Positions 1 to 10,862 of a stretch of DNA of 64,000 bases are shown here, piece after piece. Below the pieces are notes generated by a model. The model saw only the letters and a program-made list of their open reading frames with translations, did no database searches and was not told the origin of the DNA. A program made the translations under genes and the position numbers. The first letter of the stretch is position 1. Each line of letters starts with the position of its first letter. This DNA comes from an uncultured bacterium (GTDB taxonomy: Bacteria > Patescibacteriota > Saccharimonadia > Saccharimonadales > Saccharimonadaceae): NCBI GenBank assembly GCA_938017895.1, contig CALIJI010000006.1:45694-109693 (forward strand), read 5' to 3'.

Positions 1-594
1 ATTTATTTTATTAATTTCTTTGATAAAATATTCAAGTTCGGTATCTGAAAGATCAGCACAAATAATTATTCGAAGATTGTTTTTAATATAATTTTTATGA
101 TAAAATTCCTGAATGTCTAAAAGATTTATAGATTCCAATTCACTAAGATGCTCTTTTGTGTCTTTTGTATCAGGAAAAACTTCTTTTAAAGCCTTTTCGA
201 AAATTTGAATCGATGGCCTTATGGATTTATTTGTAATTTCAGTTTCAACGATTTTCTTTTGATTTTCAAAATCTTCTTGAGAATTTGGTATTTTTGAAAT
301 TGAATTTACTAAAATATCAAAACATTCTTTTGAAAACTCTTTTGGTGATGTGATAAAAAATCTTGTTCGTTCGTAGAAAGTATTGGCGTTTGAATAGGCG
401 CCAAATTTTAAGAATTTTTCGCTATTTTCTTTTGGAAAAGCGGCAATCAGGTGTTCTAATATATGTGGAACTTGTGATTTTTGTGAATGATTATAGCCCG
501 CATTAAAATTGAATTCCAGATGAAAAGTATTGGGGTTTGAGTTTTTTATATAGAGCAGCTCCATATTATTAATAATCATTTTTTTTGCTTTCAT
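1..594 (-). CDS. M16-family (insulinase-like) peptidase, 3' part outside window
   Basis: The frame is open from the ATG at 594 to the window edge, giving 198 N-terminal residues. Residues 44-48 read HILEH, the inverted zinc motif HxxEH of M16 peptidases. Glutamates at 117 and 119 lie about 70 residues further on, where the family keeps its third ligand. M16 enzymes are clamshell zinc proteases that cut short unfolded peptides, and some mature ribosomally made peptides. The start is supported by GGAAAGG about 4-5 nt upstream. A short peptide frame ends immediately before this ribosome site, so the two look like one unit. No signal peptide is seen, so cytoplasmic action is likely. Substrate unknown. 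Confidence 0.8.
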   Translation of the reverse strand, partial: MKAKKMIINNMELLYIKNSNPNTFHLEFNFNAGYNHSQKSQVPHILEHLIAAFPKENSEKFLKFGAYSNANTFYERTRFFITSPKEFSKECFDILVNSISKIPNSQEDFENQKKIVETEITNKSIRPSIQIFEKALKEVFPDTKDTKEHLSELESINLLDIQEFYHKNYIKNNLRIIICADLSDTELEYFIKEINKIN

Positions 595-605
595 AAAATC
601 CTTTC

Positions 606-737
606 CTAAACAAAAGACGCCATAAATGCTGGGTCTACAGGGTTTATGTCTGTAGTAATTTCATACCAAGATCCACCATCTTAACAATTACCAGTCTTCC
701 CGTAATTATCGGGGTTTAAGAAATTAGCTAAAGACAT
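606..737 (-). pseudogene. Short peptide frame (about 43 codons) interrupted by one TAA
   Basis: From ATG 737 the frame reads MSLANFLNPDNYGKTGNC, then TAA at 681-683. It continues in the same phase with DGGSWYEITTD...MASFV to TAG at 606-608. The ribosome site of the M16 peptidase gene starts right after that TAG. TAA is one base from CAA (Gln), so a nonsense mutation in a 43-residue peptide is one reading. The other is a genuine 18-residue peptide ending in Cys. A weak AAAGAG ribosome site and a TATGAT -10 (762-767) lie upstream. It could be the substrate of the adjacent peptidase; that is inference from order alone. Confidence 0.4.
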
Positions 738-812
738 ATTTTTGTCTCTTTGTTTTTATTTATCATATAAGAATATAATTATAAGATAAAATCACTAAAA
801 AGTAAAGAAAAA

Positions 813-841
813 TTGAAAAAAATAGAGAGATAGAGTAAAAT
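813..841 (+). promoter_or_regulatory. Promoter of sbcB, leaderless type
   Basis: TTGAAA (813-818), 17 bp spacer, TAAAAT (836-841). Only 6 nt separate the -10 box from the ATG at 848, so transcription should begin at or next to the start codon. Confidence 0.75.
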
Positions 842-847
842 ATAGCC

Positions 848-2299
848 ATGAAGACTTTCTTTTTTTATGATTTAGAGACTAGTGGATTTAGCCCGCAAAA
901 TGACCGAATTATGCAGTTTGCAGGGCAGCGAACAGATGAAAATCTTAATCGAATCGGTGAGCCTGTTAATATTTTGGTTAGATTGAACGATGATGTTTTG
1001 CCAAGCCCGAGTGCGCTAATGGTAACAAAAATTAGTCCGCAAAAAACAGTTGAAGAAGGCTATACTGAGGCGGAATTTGCGAAAATGCTTGTTGAAGAAT
1101 ATTTTACGCCGGATACAGTGATTATTGGATATAACAATGTTCGATTTGATGATACTCATATTCAGCACCTTTTGTGGCGAAATTTTTACCCACCATATGA
1201 TTGGCAATGGAAAGAAGGTCGCTCGCGTTGGGATTTATTAGATGTGGTGCGAATGATTCGGGCGCTTCGACCAGAGGGGATTAATTGGCCATTTGTTATA
1301 AATGAAGAAACTGGTGAAAAATTCGCCGCTAATAAGCTAGAACTTTTAACTAAAGAAAATGGAATTTTGCACGAAAATGCTCATGATGCAATGAGTGATG
1401 TTGATGGCTTGATAGATGTTGCGCGACTCTTGAAAGAAAAACAACCTCAAATCTTTGATTATCTCTTTAAAATTCGCTCAAAAAATGAAGTTCAAAAACT
1501 AGTTAATCTTGAGAATCCAAAACCATTTGTTTATACATCTGGTCGCTTTAAAGTTGAGCTTGAAAAAACTACTGTGGCTTTTCCGATTGCGCCGGCTAAA
1601 AACAAAAATGTGATTGTGTGGGATTTGCGAGTTTCGCCTGAAAAATTTATTGATTGGAACGAAGAACAAATTCTAGAAAATATTACGGCGGATTTTGAAA
1701 CTCGTTCGCAAGCAGATTTTATGTCACTACCAGCTAAAGTCTTGCAGTATAATAGATGTCCGGCGGTTGCGCCAATGGGTGTTTTGACTGAGGAGAATCA
1801 GCAAAGGTTGAAGATTGATTTAGACGAAATTCAAAAAAACTTGGATATTTTGCGAAAAAATCCACATTTTGTTGAAAATATTCGTTCGGCTTTCGAAAAG
1901 CGAAATGATAAATTTATTGATCAATCCGCTGATGGTGAAAAAAAATGGCCTGAAGCTCAATTGTACGACGGATTTTTGCCGAGCTCTGACGAGCCAAAAG
2001 TTTCGGCTGTACGAAATGCTAGTGCGCGCGAATTGGCGGATTTCCATCCAGATTTTGCAGATGAGCGACTTGATGATTTGCTGATTCATTATAAAGCACG
2101 TAGTTTTCCGAAGAGCTTAAATGCTAGCGAAAAGGCTTCGTGGGAAGAATATCGTGCGCAAAATATCCAAAAAATGCTACCTAGATTCATGGAGGAATTG
2201 CAACAGATTTCACTGTCTCAGAATTTGAGCCCGCAAGAAGAGTTTATTATTGAAGAAATGAAGCTCTGGCTTGAAAATATTTTACCAGAAGCTAACTAA
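848..2299 (+). CDS. sbcB: Exodeoxyribonuclease I
   Basis: Degrades single-stranded DNA 3' to 5' in recombination and mismatch repair; cytoplasmic. The DEDDh exonuclease signature is visible: D8 and E10 in YDLET, a central YNNVRFDD block near residue 95, and HDAMSD near residue 180 carrying the last His and Asp. The 483 residues match the ExoI family length (about 475), including the C-terminal SH3-like and helical part. There is no Shine-Dalgarno; the start follows a -10 box by 6 nt. It is transcribed alone and converges on rarA. Identification is firm from the N-terminal half and overall architecture. Confidence 0.92.
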   Translation: MKTFFFYDLETSGFSPQNDRIMQFAGQRTDENLNRIGEPVNILVRLNDDVLPSPSALMVTKISPQKTVEEGYTEAEFAKMLVEEYFTPDTVIIGYNNVRFDDTHIQHLLWRNFYPPYDWQWKEGRSRWDLLDVVRMIRALRPEGINWPFVINEETGEKFAANKLELLTKENGILHENAHDAMSDVDGLIDVARLLKEKQPQIFDYLFKIRSKNEVQKLVNLENPKPFVYTSGRFKVELEKTTVAFPIAPAKNKNVIVWDLRVSPEKFIDWNEEQILENITADFETRSQADFMSLPAKVLQYNRCPAVAPMGVLTEENQQRLKIDLDEIQKNLDILRKNPHFVENIRSAFEKRNDKFIDQSADGEKKWPEAQLYDGFLPSSDEPKVSAVRNASARELADFHPDFADERLDDLLIHYKARSFPKSLNASEKASWEEYRAQNIQKMLPRFMEELQQISLSQNLSPQEEFIIEEMKLWLENILPEAN

Positions 2300-2388
2300 T
2301 CTATAATCCCGATAAAAATAGTGATAATTCCTAAGATTGCATGGCTTATGGTTACTCCAGCGAGGTTCTTGGTTTTAAGATACTGCAC
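2296..2388 (-). pseudogene. Possible remnant of a hydrophobic protein C-terminus
   Basis: Between the converging sbcB and rarA genes the minus strand holds a 30-codon frame (GTG 2388 to TAG 2296). It encodes a hydrophobic stretch ending ILGIITIFIGIID, like the last membrane helix of a larger protein. It has no ribosome site, and TAA precedes it directly in frame. It may be a gene relic or chance. Confidence 0.2.
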
Positions 2389-2401
2389 TTACGCTTGTGC
2401 G

Positions 2402-3649
2402 TTATTTTGTTAACTCTTTAATCTCCGGTGACCATTCACCGGCTGAGATTTTTTCGTTTTGCTTGTTTAATGATATAAGCTTGCGAACCTCTTTCGGTAG
2501 ATTATCTTCTGGGTGTTTGAAGCCTGTTGTCCACTGATAACCCTTATTATAGCCTAGTTCCTTGGTAATTTTAGAAGTAGAATTTCTTAAGTGTAAAGGA
2601 ATAGGGGCGTTTGGGGCTTTTTTTGCTAAGTTATAAGATTGAAACATAATTCCGGTAGCTTCACGTGATTTTTTAGATTTTGCTAAAGCTATTGCAGTGT
2701 GAAATAAAATATATTTTGCTTCGGGCATTCCTATTTTTTCAACTGCATCAAAAGCAGAATTTGCCAAACCAAGAGCACCATTTCCAGCTAACCCAATATC
2801 CTCACTTGCAAAAATAATCATTCGGCGGGCGATATATTTTGGATCCTCGCCGGCGTTTAGCATTTTAGCTAGATAATAACCAGTAGCATCAGCATCACTA
2901 GCTCGCATACTTTTAATAAAAGCTGAGATTGCATCATAATGAGAGTCGCCATTTTTATCATAAATTAAGGTTGAATTTTCGATTGAATTTTTAATAACTT
3001 CTGGTGTAATATTATTTTTTTCAAAATTTAAAATTAATTCAAGGTTTCCAAGTGCATTTCGAGCATCGCCACTACTTATTTTAGCGAGAATTCTGAGTGC
3101 TTCCGGCTCTATTTTTGTTTTTGGCGAAATTTTTTCAAGCGCATTTTTAATGATTTTCGAAATCTCCTCAGTATTTAAAGGCTTGAGTGACAGAACTCGA
3201 CTTCTTGAGAGTAGCGGTGTGATAATTTCGAATCCTGGATTTTCGGTTGTTGCACCAATCAAATTTATCAATCCACTTTCAATATGCGGCAAAAAAGCAT
3301 CTTGCTGTGATTTGTTAAAACGGTGAATTTCATCAACGAAAAGAATTGTTCGCGTTCCAAGGTTCCAGTTTTGCCGAGCATGTTCGACAACTTTTTCGAT
3401 ATCTTTTTTGCCACTGGTAACGGCCGAAATTTCAATAAAATCTGCATTGACCTCGTTCGCTAAAATTCTTGAGAGAGTAGTTTTACCAGTTCCAGCTGGC
3501 CCCCAAAAGATTAAGCTAATAGGTTCTTTATTTTCGATTATTTTTCGTAAAATTCCATTTTTACCAATAAGGTGAGATTGGCCAATAACTTCATCTAGCT
3601 TTTTTGGCCTCATTTTTTCAGCAAGGGGAATTCTTTGCAGTATATTCAT
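2402..3649 (-). CDS. rarA: Replication-associated recombination protein A (AAA+ ATPase)
   Basis: RarA/MgsA remodels stalled replication forks and is related to clamp-loader ATPases. Walker A GPAGTGKT lies at residues 50-57 and Walker B LFVDEIHRF at about 103-111, with D106 and E107. The sensor region GATTENP follows, then the C-terminal tetramerisation domain with YHTGFKHP-like TTGFKHPEDN near the end. The 415 residues are normal for the family. The start at 3649 has no Shine-Dalgarno; TATAAT on the minus strand (3657-3662) ends 7 nt before it, so a leaderless mRNA is predicted. Divergent from the tRNA-Phe gene. Confidence 0.93.
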   Translation of the reverse strand: MNILQRIPLAEKMRPKKLDEVIGQSHLIGKNGILRKIIENKEPISLIFWGPAGTGKTTLSRILANEVNADFIEISAVTSGKKDIEKVVEHARQNWNLGTRTILFVDEIHRFNKSQQDAFLPHIESGLINLIGATTENPGFEIITPLLSRSRVLSLKPLNTEEISKIIKNALEKISPKTKIEPEALRILAKISSGDARNALGNLELILNFEKNNITPEVIKNSIENSTLIYDKNGDSHYDAISAFIKSMRASDADATGYYLAKMLNAGEDPKYIARRMIIFASEDIGLAGNGALGLANSAFDAVEKIGMPEAKYILFHTAIALAKSKKSREATGIMFQSYNLAKKAPNAPIPLHLRNSTSKITKELGYNKGYQWTTGFKHPEDNLPKEVRKLISLNKQNEKISAGEWSPEIKELTK

Positions 3650-3656
3650 TATGAAA

Positions 3657-3684
3657 ATTATATCATTTTTTAGATTTTCGGCAA
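3657..3684 (-). promoter_or_regulatory. Promoter of rarA, leaderless type
   Basis: Minus strand TATAAT at 3657-3662, 7 nt before the ATG; a TTGCCG-like -35 lies 16 bp upstream (3679-3684). Confidence 0.6.
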
Positions 3685-3689
3685 AGTTC

Positions 3690-3718
3690 TTGCGATTTTT
3701 AGAATATTCGTGTATAAT
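3690..3718 (+). promoter_or_regulatory. Promoter of tRNA-Phe
   Basis: TTGCGA (3690-3695), 17 bp, TATAAT (3713-3718); the tRNA begins 10 nt downstream. Confidence 0.75.
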
Positions 3719-3728
3719 CTGGATATGT

Positions 3729-3804
3729 GGCTCTTTAGCTCAGTTGGTAGAGCAGAGGCCTGAAGAGCCTTGTGTCCCCAGTTCAAGTCTGGGAGGAGCC
3801 ACCA
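3729..3804 (+). tRNA. tRNA-Phe (GAA)
   Basis: 76 nt cloverleaf. Acceptor GGCTCTT pairs with AGGAGCC, D arm GCTC/GAGC, anticodon loop CTGAAGA with anticodon GAA, T arm CCCAG/CTGGG around TTCAAGT, and an encoded 3' CCA. It has its own promoter and terminator. Confidence 0.97.
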
Positions 3805-3807
3805 GAA

Positions 3808-3838
3808 AGCGACTTACTTAGGTAGGTCGTTTTCTTTT
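3808..3838 (+). terminator. Intrinsic terminator after tRNA-Phe
   Basis: Stem CGACTTAC/GTAGGTCG (3810-3829, two G-T pairs at most) with loop TTAG, followed by TTTTCTTTTG. Confidence 0.8.
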
Positions 3839-3841
3839 GTT

Positions 3842-3869
3842 TTGAAAAAAAATCTAAAGCTGGTATAAT
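3842..3869 (+). promoter_or_regulatory. Promoter of hisS, leaderless type
   Basis: TTGAAA (3842-3847), 16 bp, extended -10 TGGTATAAT (TATAAT 3864-3869). Seven nt to the ATG at 3877. Confidence 0.75.
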
Positions 3870-3876
3870 CTAAGTT

Positions 3877-5175
3877 ATGAAAATTAATACGAAACCACTT
3901 CCCGGAATGATGGAGCTTTTACCTGAAGAGCAAATTGAATTTGATCGAATTTTAGGTGTAATAAAAAAATATCATGAAAGATTTGGCTTTGTATCAATAG
4001 ATACTCCGGTTATTGAGCGCACGGAAACTCTACTTGCAAAAGCTGGAGGCGAGACAGAAAAGCAAATTTACCGCTTTAAGAAAGGTGATAACGATTTGAG
4101 TCTTCGCTTTGATTTAACGGTTCCAACCGCTAGATTTGTTGCTGAAAATTTTGGTCAACTACAGTTTCCTTTTAAACGCTCGCAGATTGGCAAAGTTTAT
4201 CGAGGCGAGAGAGCTCAAAGAGGTAGATTTCGTGAATTTTATCAGTGTGATATTGATGTGATCGGTCGCGGTGAATTAAGCTTAAAATATGATGCAGAAG
4301 TTATCGCGGTTATTTATGAGATTTTTCGCGAATTAAATTTTGGTGAGTTTATAATAAGGATTTCAAATCGAAATTTGGCGACTGGTTTATTGAAGAGTTT
4401 GAATCTAGAAGGAAAGGCGCCTGAAATTCTTGGGCTAATTGATAGCGCTGAAAAAATTTCTAATGAAGAATTCGATAGGCAACTTCTATCTTTTGATATC
4501 GGTGATTCTGCACAGAAAATTAAGCAATTTATTGAAATTTCTGGTGATAATTCAGATATCTTTAAGCAGTTAGAGCTAATCTCTGATGGGTTATCTGATA
4601 ATAATCAATTCAATAAAGGTATTTCTGAATTAAAAGAAGTTGTTGCGATTCTTAAATTAATGGGTGTAGAGGAGAAATTCTTTAAGATTGACACCCTAAT
4701 TATTAGGGGTCTTGATTATTATACTGGTACTATTTTTGAGACAAACTTACTAGACTATAAAGAGATTGGATCGGTATCTAGTGGTGGACGCTATGATAAC
4801 TTAAGTGAGTATTATTCAAAAGAAAAATTACCTGGGGTTGGCGCTTCAATTGGCTTGACGAGACTATTTTGGTGCTTGCGCGATCTTGGTCTGCTGAATT
4901 TTTCAAGTAAGACATCGGCTGAATTCTTGATAATACCATTCAGTGACAATGAGTTATTTAAGGCTTTTGAGATCGCTAAACAACTTCGCGATAAAGAGAT
5001 GGATGTCGAGGTTTTACTAGAGGAAATGAGAATTGCTAAAGCTCTCAAGTTTGCTGATAAACGTGGCGTTAAATTCGCTCTGGTACTAGGAGAGCAAGAA
5101 ATAGAACAAAACCGGTTTGAATTTAAAAATATGGCAACTGGTGAAAAAATTGATCTAGTAGAGTTCCTAAAATAA
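3877..5175 (+). CDS. hisS: Histidyl-tRNA synthetase
   Basis: Class II synthetase that charges tRNA-His. Motif 2 spans about residues 100-130 (GKVYRGERAQRGRFREF). The histidine-specific RGLDYYTGTIFE block lies near 275-285, motif 3 GVGASIGLTRLF near 321, and a C-terminal anticodon-binding domain follows. The 432 residues are normal for bacteria. There is no Shine-Dalgarno; the start follows an extended -10 box by 7 nt, so a leaderless message is expected. It ends about 40 bp before the tRNA-Cys gene, with no terminator between, so it may read into that gene. Confidence 0.96.
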   Translation: MKINTKPLPGMMELLPEEQIEFDRILGVIKKYHERFGFVSIDTPVIERTETLLAKAGGETEKQIYRFKKGDNDLSLRFDLTVPTARFVAENFGQLQFPFKRSQIGKVYRGERAQRGRFREFYQCDIDVIGRGELSLKYDAEVIAVIYEIFRELNFGEFIIRISNRNLATGLLKSLNLEGKAPEILGLIDSAEKISNEEFDRQLLSFDIGDSAQKIKQFIEISGDNSDIFKQLELISDGLSDNNQFNKGISELKEVVAILKLMGVEEKFFKIDTLIIRGLDYYTGTIFETNLLDYKEIGSVSSGGRYDNLSEYYSKEKLPGVGASIGLTRLFWCLRDLGLLNFSSKTSAEFLIIPFSDNELFKAFEIAKQLRDKEMDVEVLLEEMRIAKALKFADKRGVKFALVLGEQEIEQNRFEFKNMATGEKIDLVEFLK

Positions 5176-5181
5176 TTTATG

Positions 5182-5210
5182 TTTATTTCTTTGTCTATTT
5201 ATGCTATAAT
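5182..5210 (+). promoter_or_regulatory. Promoter of tRNA-Cys
   Basis: TTTATT (5182-5187), 17 bp, extended -10 TGCTATAAT (TATAAT 5205-5210), 8 nt before the tRNA. Confidence 0.7.
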
Positions 5211-5218
5211 TTTTTTAT

Positions 5219-5292
5219 GGCACCTTGGCGGAGTGGTTACGCAGAGGTCTGCAAAACCTTTTACACCGGTTCAATTCCGGTAGGTGCCTCCA
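5219..5292 (+). tRNA. tRNA-Cys (GCA)
   Basis: 74 nt. Acceptor GGCACCT/AGGTGCC, anticodon loop CTGCAAA with GCA, T arm ACCGG/CCGGT around TTCAATT, discriminator U typical of tRNA-Cys, CCA encoded. Confidence 0.97.
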
Positions 5293-5314
5293 AAATTATT
5301 TAAAGAAAGGTAAT

Positions 5315-5647
5315 ATGGAAGAAAATAAAATCCAAAAAGTAGAACGAGTTGTAGAAATCCGAAAAGGTGAGAATAATCAGACGGTAGTTTCTTCTCAGCC
5401 ATCTATTATGCAATTACAGACCCGATCAAAAAAGAAATATAGCCAAACCGTTCAAGTAGTGAGAAGCGTTTGTGTTTGGATTGTGATTTTGATGACTGCT
5501 TTGATGGCGATGGTTGCGTTGATTGCAATGTGGGCTAACTTAGATGGAGAGATTGTTGCTAAAACTTTCGGCACTATGTTTATTGTTGGCTTTGCTGCTG
5601 GAGTTATTATGCTTGTTGCCCCAGCGCTTGATAAGACTGAGCAATAA
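5315..5647 (+). CDS. Small two-helix membrane protein, unknown function
   Basis: 110 residues starting at ATG 5315, chosen because AGAAAGG lies 4-5 nt upstream; a longer frame through the tRNA-Cys gene is not credible. The first 45 residues are polar and charged. They are followed by two membrane helices (about 47-68 and 78-98) and a short charged tail. Not recognised as a named family. It may be co-transcribed with tRNA-Cys, since no terminator separates them. The topology suggests an inner-membrane protein with a cytoplasmic N-terminus. Confidence 0.7.
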   Translation: MEENKIQKVERVVEIRKGENNQTVVSSQPSIMQLQTRSKKKYSQTVQVVRSVCVWIVILMTALMAMVALIAMWANLDGEIVAKTFGTMFIVGFAAGVIMLVAPALDKTEQ

Positions 5648-5674
5648 TAATTAGAATTATAATTAGAGCGCGTC

Positions 5675-5703
5675 TTGATTTTTGGGGTTAAGGCGCGTAT
5701 AAT
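5675..5703 (+). promoter_or_regulatory. Promoter of tRNA-Leu(UAA)
   Basis: TTGATT (5675-5680), 17 bp, TATAAT (5698-5703), 8 nt before the tRNA. A 10-bp inverted repeat CGCGTCTTGA/TTAAGGCGCG overlaps the -35 and spacer. It has no T-run and may be the upstream gene's weak terminator. Confidence 0.75.
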
Positions 5704-5711
5704 AAAAATAT

Positions 5712-5799
5712 GCGCGAGTGGCGGAATTGGTAGACGCGAGGGACTTAAAATCCCTTGACCTAAACAGTCGTGCGGGTTCGATTCCCGCCTTGCGCACCA
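5712..5799 (+). tRNA. tRNA-Leu (UAA)
   Basis: 88 nt with the long variable arm of class II tRNAs. Acceptor GCGCGAG/CTTGCGC, anticodon stem AGGGA/TCCCT with loop CTTAAAA, T arm GCGGG/CCCGC, CCA encoded. Confidence 0.96.
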
Positions 5800-5823
5800 A
5801 TAAATTTAAGGAGATAAAATAAA

Positions 5824-6384
5824 ATGGAATTAATAATTGCTGTTATAGTTATTGTGCTTTTGATTGGATTGTTTGTCTGGGCGCAGTATAACGGTCTTGT
5901 CAAATTAAATGAGCGTGTAGAAGAAGCTTGGAGTGATATAGCTATTCAGCTTAAATATCGTGCAGATTTGATTCCTAATGTTGTTTCTACAGTAAAAGGA
6001 TACGCAACTCACGAAGAAAAGGTTTTTGCTGAAGTGTCAGAGGCTCGATCAAAATTAATGGGCGCTGGTAGTGATGTTAAAGCTGCTGCAAAGGCTGAAG
6101 GTGAGCTTTCGAGTGCTCTTAGCCGTTTGATGGCTATTTCCGAGAACTATCCTGATTTGAAAGCTAATGTAGGATTTATTCAACTACAAAATCAACTTCA
6201 GGAAATTGAAGATAAGATTCAAGGTGCGCGCCGATTCTATAATGCTGGCGTTCGTGATTTGAATATTAAAATTAAAGTTTTCCCAACAAATATTTTTGCT
6301 AAGAAACTTGGTTTTAATGCTCGTGAATTCTTTGAGGTAGAAGATCGAGCTAGTGTTGAAAAAGCTCCAGAAGTAAATTTTTAA
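5824..6384 (+). CDS. lemA: LemA family protein
   Basis: A membrane helix at residues 2-20 is followed by the LemA helical domain. Diagnostic stretches are EEAWSDIAIQLKYRADLIPN (about 36-55), the YPDLKAN block near 115-121, and RFYNAGVRDLN near 140-150. 186 residues is the family norm. Function in bacteria is unclear; it is often next to htpX, as here (16 bp gap), which suggests envelope quality control. The ribosome site AAGGAGATAAA fixes the start. It follows tRNA-Leu with no terminator. Confidence 0.93.
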   Translation: MELIIAVIVIVLLIGLFVWAQYNGLVKLNERVEEAWSDIAIQLKYRADLIPNVVSTVKGYATHEEKVFAEVSEARSKLMGAGSDVKAAAKAEGELSSALSRLMAISENYPDLKANVGFIQLQNQLQEIEDKIQGARRFYNAGVRDLNIKIKVFPTNIFAKKLGFNAREFFEVEDRASVEKAPEVNF

Positions 6385-6399
6385 GGTTAGATTTCTGGA

Positions 6400-7272
6400 A
6401 TGTATAGTTCAATCGCCAAAAATAAACGCAATACGGTTGTAATTTTTACGGCATTTATTGCAATTATTTCGGCGATTGGCTTTTTTATTTCAAATTTTTA
6501 CCATAACTATTCAATTTTTTGGTGGACTTTTTTTGGGGTGTTAGCTTATGCTGGAATAGATTATCTTTTAGCGGCGAAAATTGCGTTATCAATGGCCGGT
6601 GCTAGGGAAGTTTCTAGACAGCAATCACCTGAATTTTATGCAGCAGTTGATTCGTTATCAATAACGGCAGGTATCCCTATGCCGAGATTGTTTGTTATTG
6701 ATGACATTTCTCCGAATGCTTTCGCGGCAGGAAATTCACCCAGGAATGCAGTTGTCTGTGTGACGACTGGTTTGCTGGAACTTATGGATAAGCCTGAACT
6801 TGAAGCTGTTATAGCGCATGAGATTTCGCATATAAAGAATTATGATATTCGAGTATCTATGGCTGCTGTTGCGCTAACGGCTGCGATTGGCTTTTTAGCA
6901 GATATTGCTTGGAGATTATTTTTTTGGAATGATGATAAAGATTCTAAAAACCCTATAGAGATAATCGTTGGACTGATTTTAGTACTAATCTCACCACTTT
7001 TAGCTGCGATTATTCAGTTAGCTATTTCCCGGGAACGAGAATATTTAGCTGACGCTTCTGGGGTGATGTTAACAAGACATCCTGATGGAATGATCTCAGC
7101 GCTTGAAAAATTAAAAGCAAATTCTATTCCTCTCAAAAAACAATCTTCGACAACTGCCAATTTATATATTTCTAATCCACTTAAAAAGGGTGTGATGAAT
7201 AATCTATTTTCGACACATCCTCCACTAGATAAGCGGATCCAGCGATTAAAAGATAATAGTAGGAAATTTTAG
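6400..7272 (+). CDS. htpX: Membrane zinc metalloprotease HtpX
   Basis: M48 peptidase that removes misfolded membrane proteins. Two N-terminal membrane helices (about 12-31 and 38-58) precede the catalytic site HEISH at 140-144 (H140, E141, H144), with the third ligand E214 in REREYLAD. Further hydrophobic segments lie near 155-170 and 186-208. The C-terminal STHPPLDKRI block is typical. 290 residues is normal. It forms an operon with lemA upstream and the following membrane gene, which starts 3 nt after its stop. Confidence 0.95.
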   Translation: MYSSIAKNKRNTVVIFTAFIAIISAIGFFISNFYHNYSIFWWTFFGVLAYAGIDYLLAAKIALSMAGAREVSRQQSPEFYAAVDSLSITAGIPMPRLFVIDDISPNAFAAGNSPRNAVVCVTTGLLELMDKPELEAVIAHEISHIKNYDIRVSMAAVALTAAIGFLADIAWRLFFWNDDKDSKNPIEIIVGLILVLISPLLAAIIQLAISREREYLADASGVMLTRHPDGMISALEKLKANSIPLKKQSSTTANLYISNPLKKGVMNNLFSTHPPLDKRIQRLKDNSRKF

Positions 7273-7275
7273 GTC

Positions 7276-10820
<3,545 letters not shown>

Positions 10821-10824
10821 TTTT

Positions 10825-10852
10825 TTGATTTTTATACTATTTTTGGTATAAT
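10825..10852 (+). promoter_or_regulatory. Promoter of leuS
   Basis: TTGATT (10825-10830), 16 bp, extended -10 TGGTATAAT (TATAAT 10847-10852). Ten nt to the ATG, with no Shine-Dalgarno. Confidence 0.75.
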
Positions 10853-10862
10853 TTAAAATAGT

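Noticed and set aside
681..683. Reading the in-frame TAA as a recoded sense codon
   Set aside because: TAA ends many clear genes here and known CPR recoding concerns TGA. One case is better explained by mutation or a genuine stop.
5225..5314. Upstream extension of the 5315 gene through tRNA-Cys
   Set aside because: The frame would translate the tRNA; AGAAAGG upstream of ATG 5315 marks the real start.
5665..5700. Inverted repeat before tRNA-Leu as a riboswitch or terminator
   Set aside because: It overlaps the promoter and lacks a T-run; no support for a separate element.
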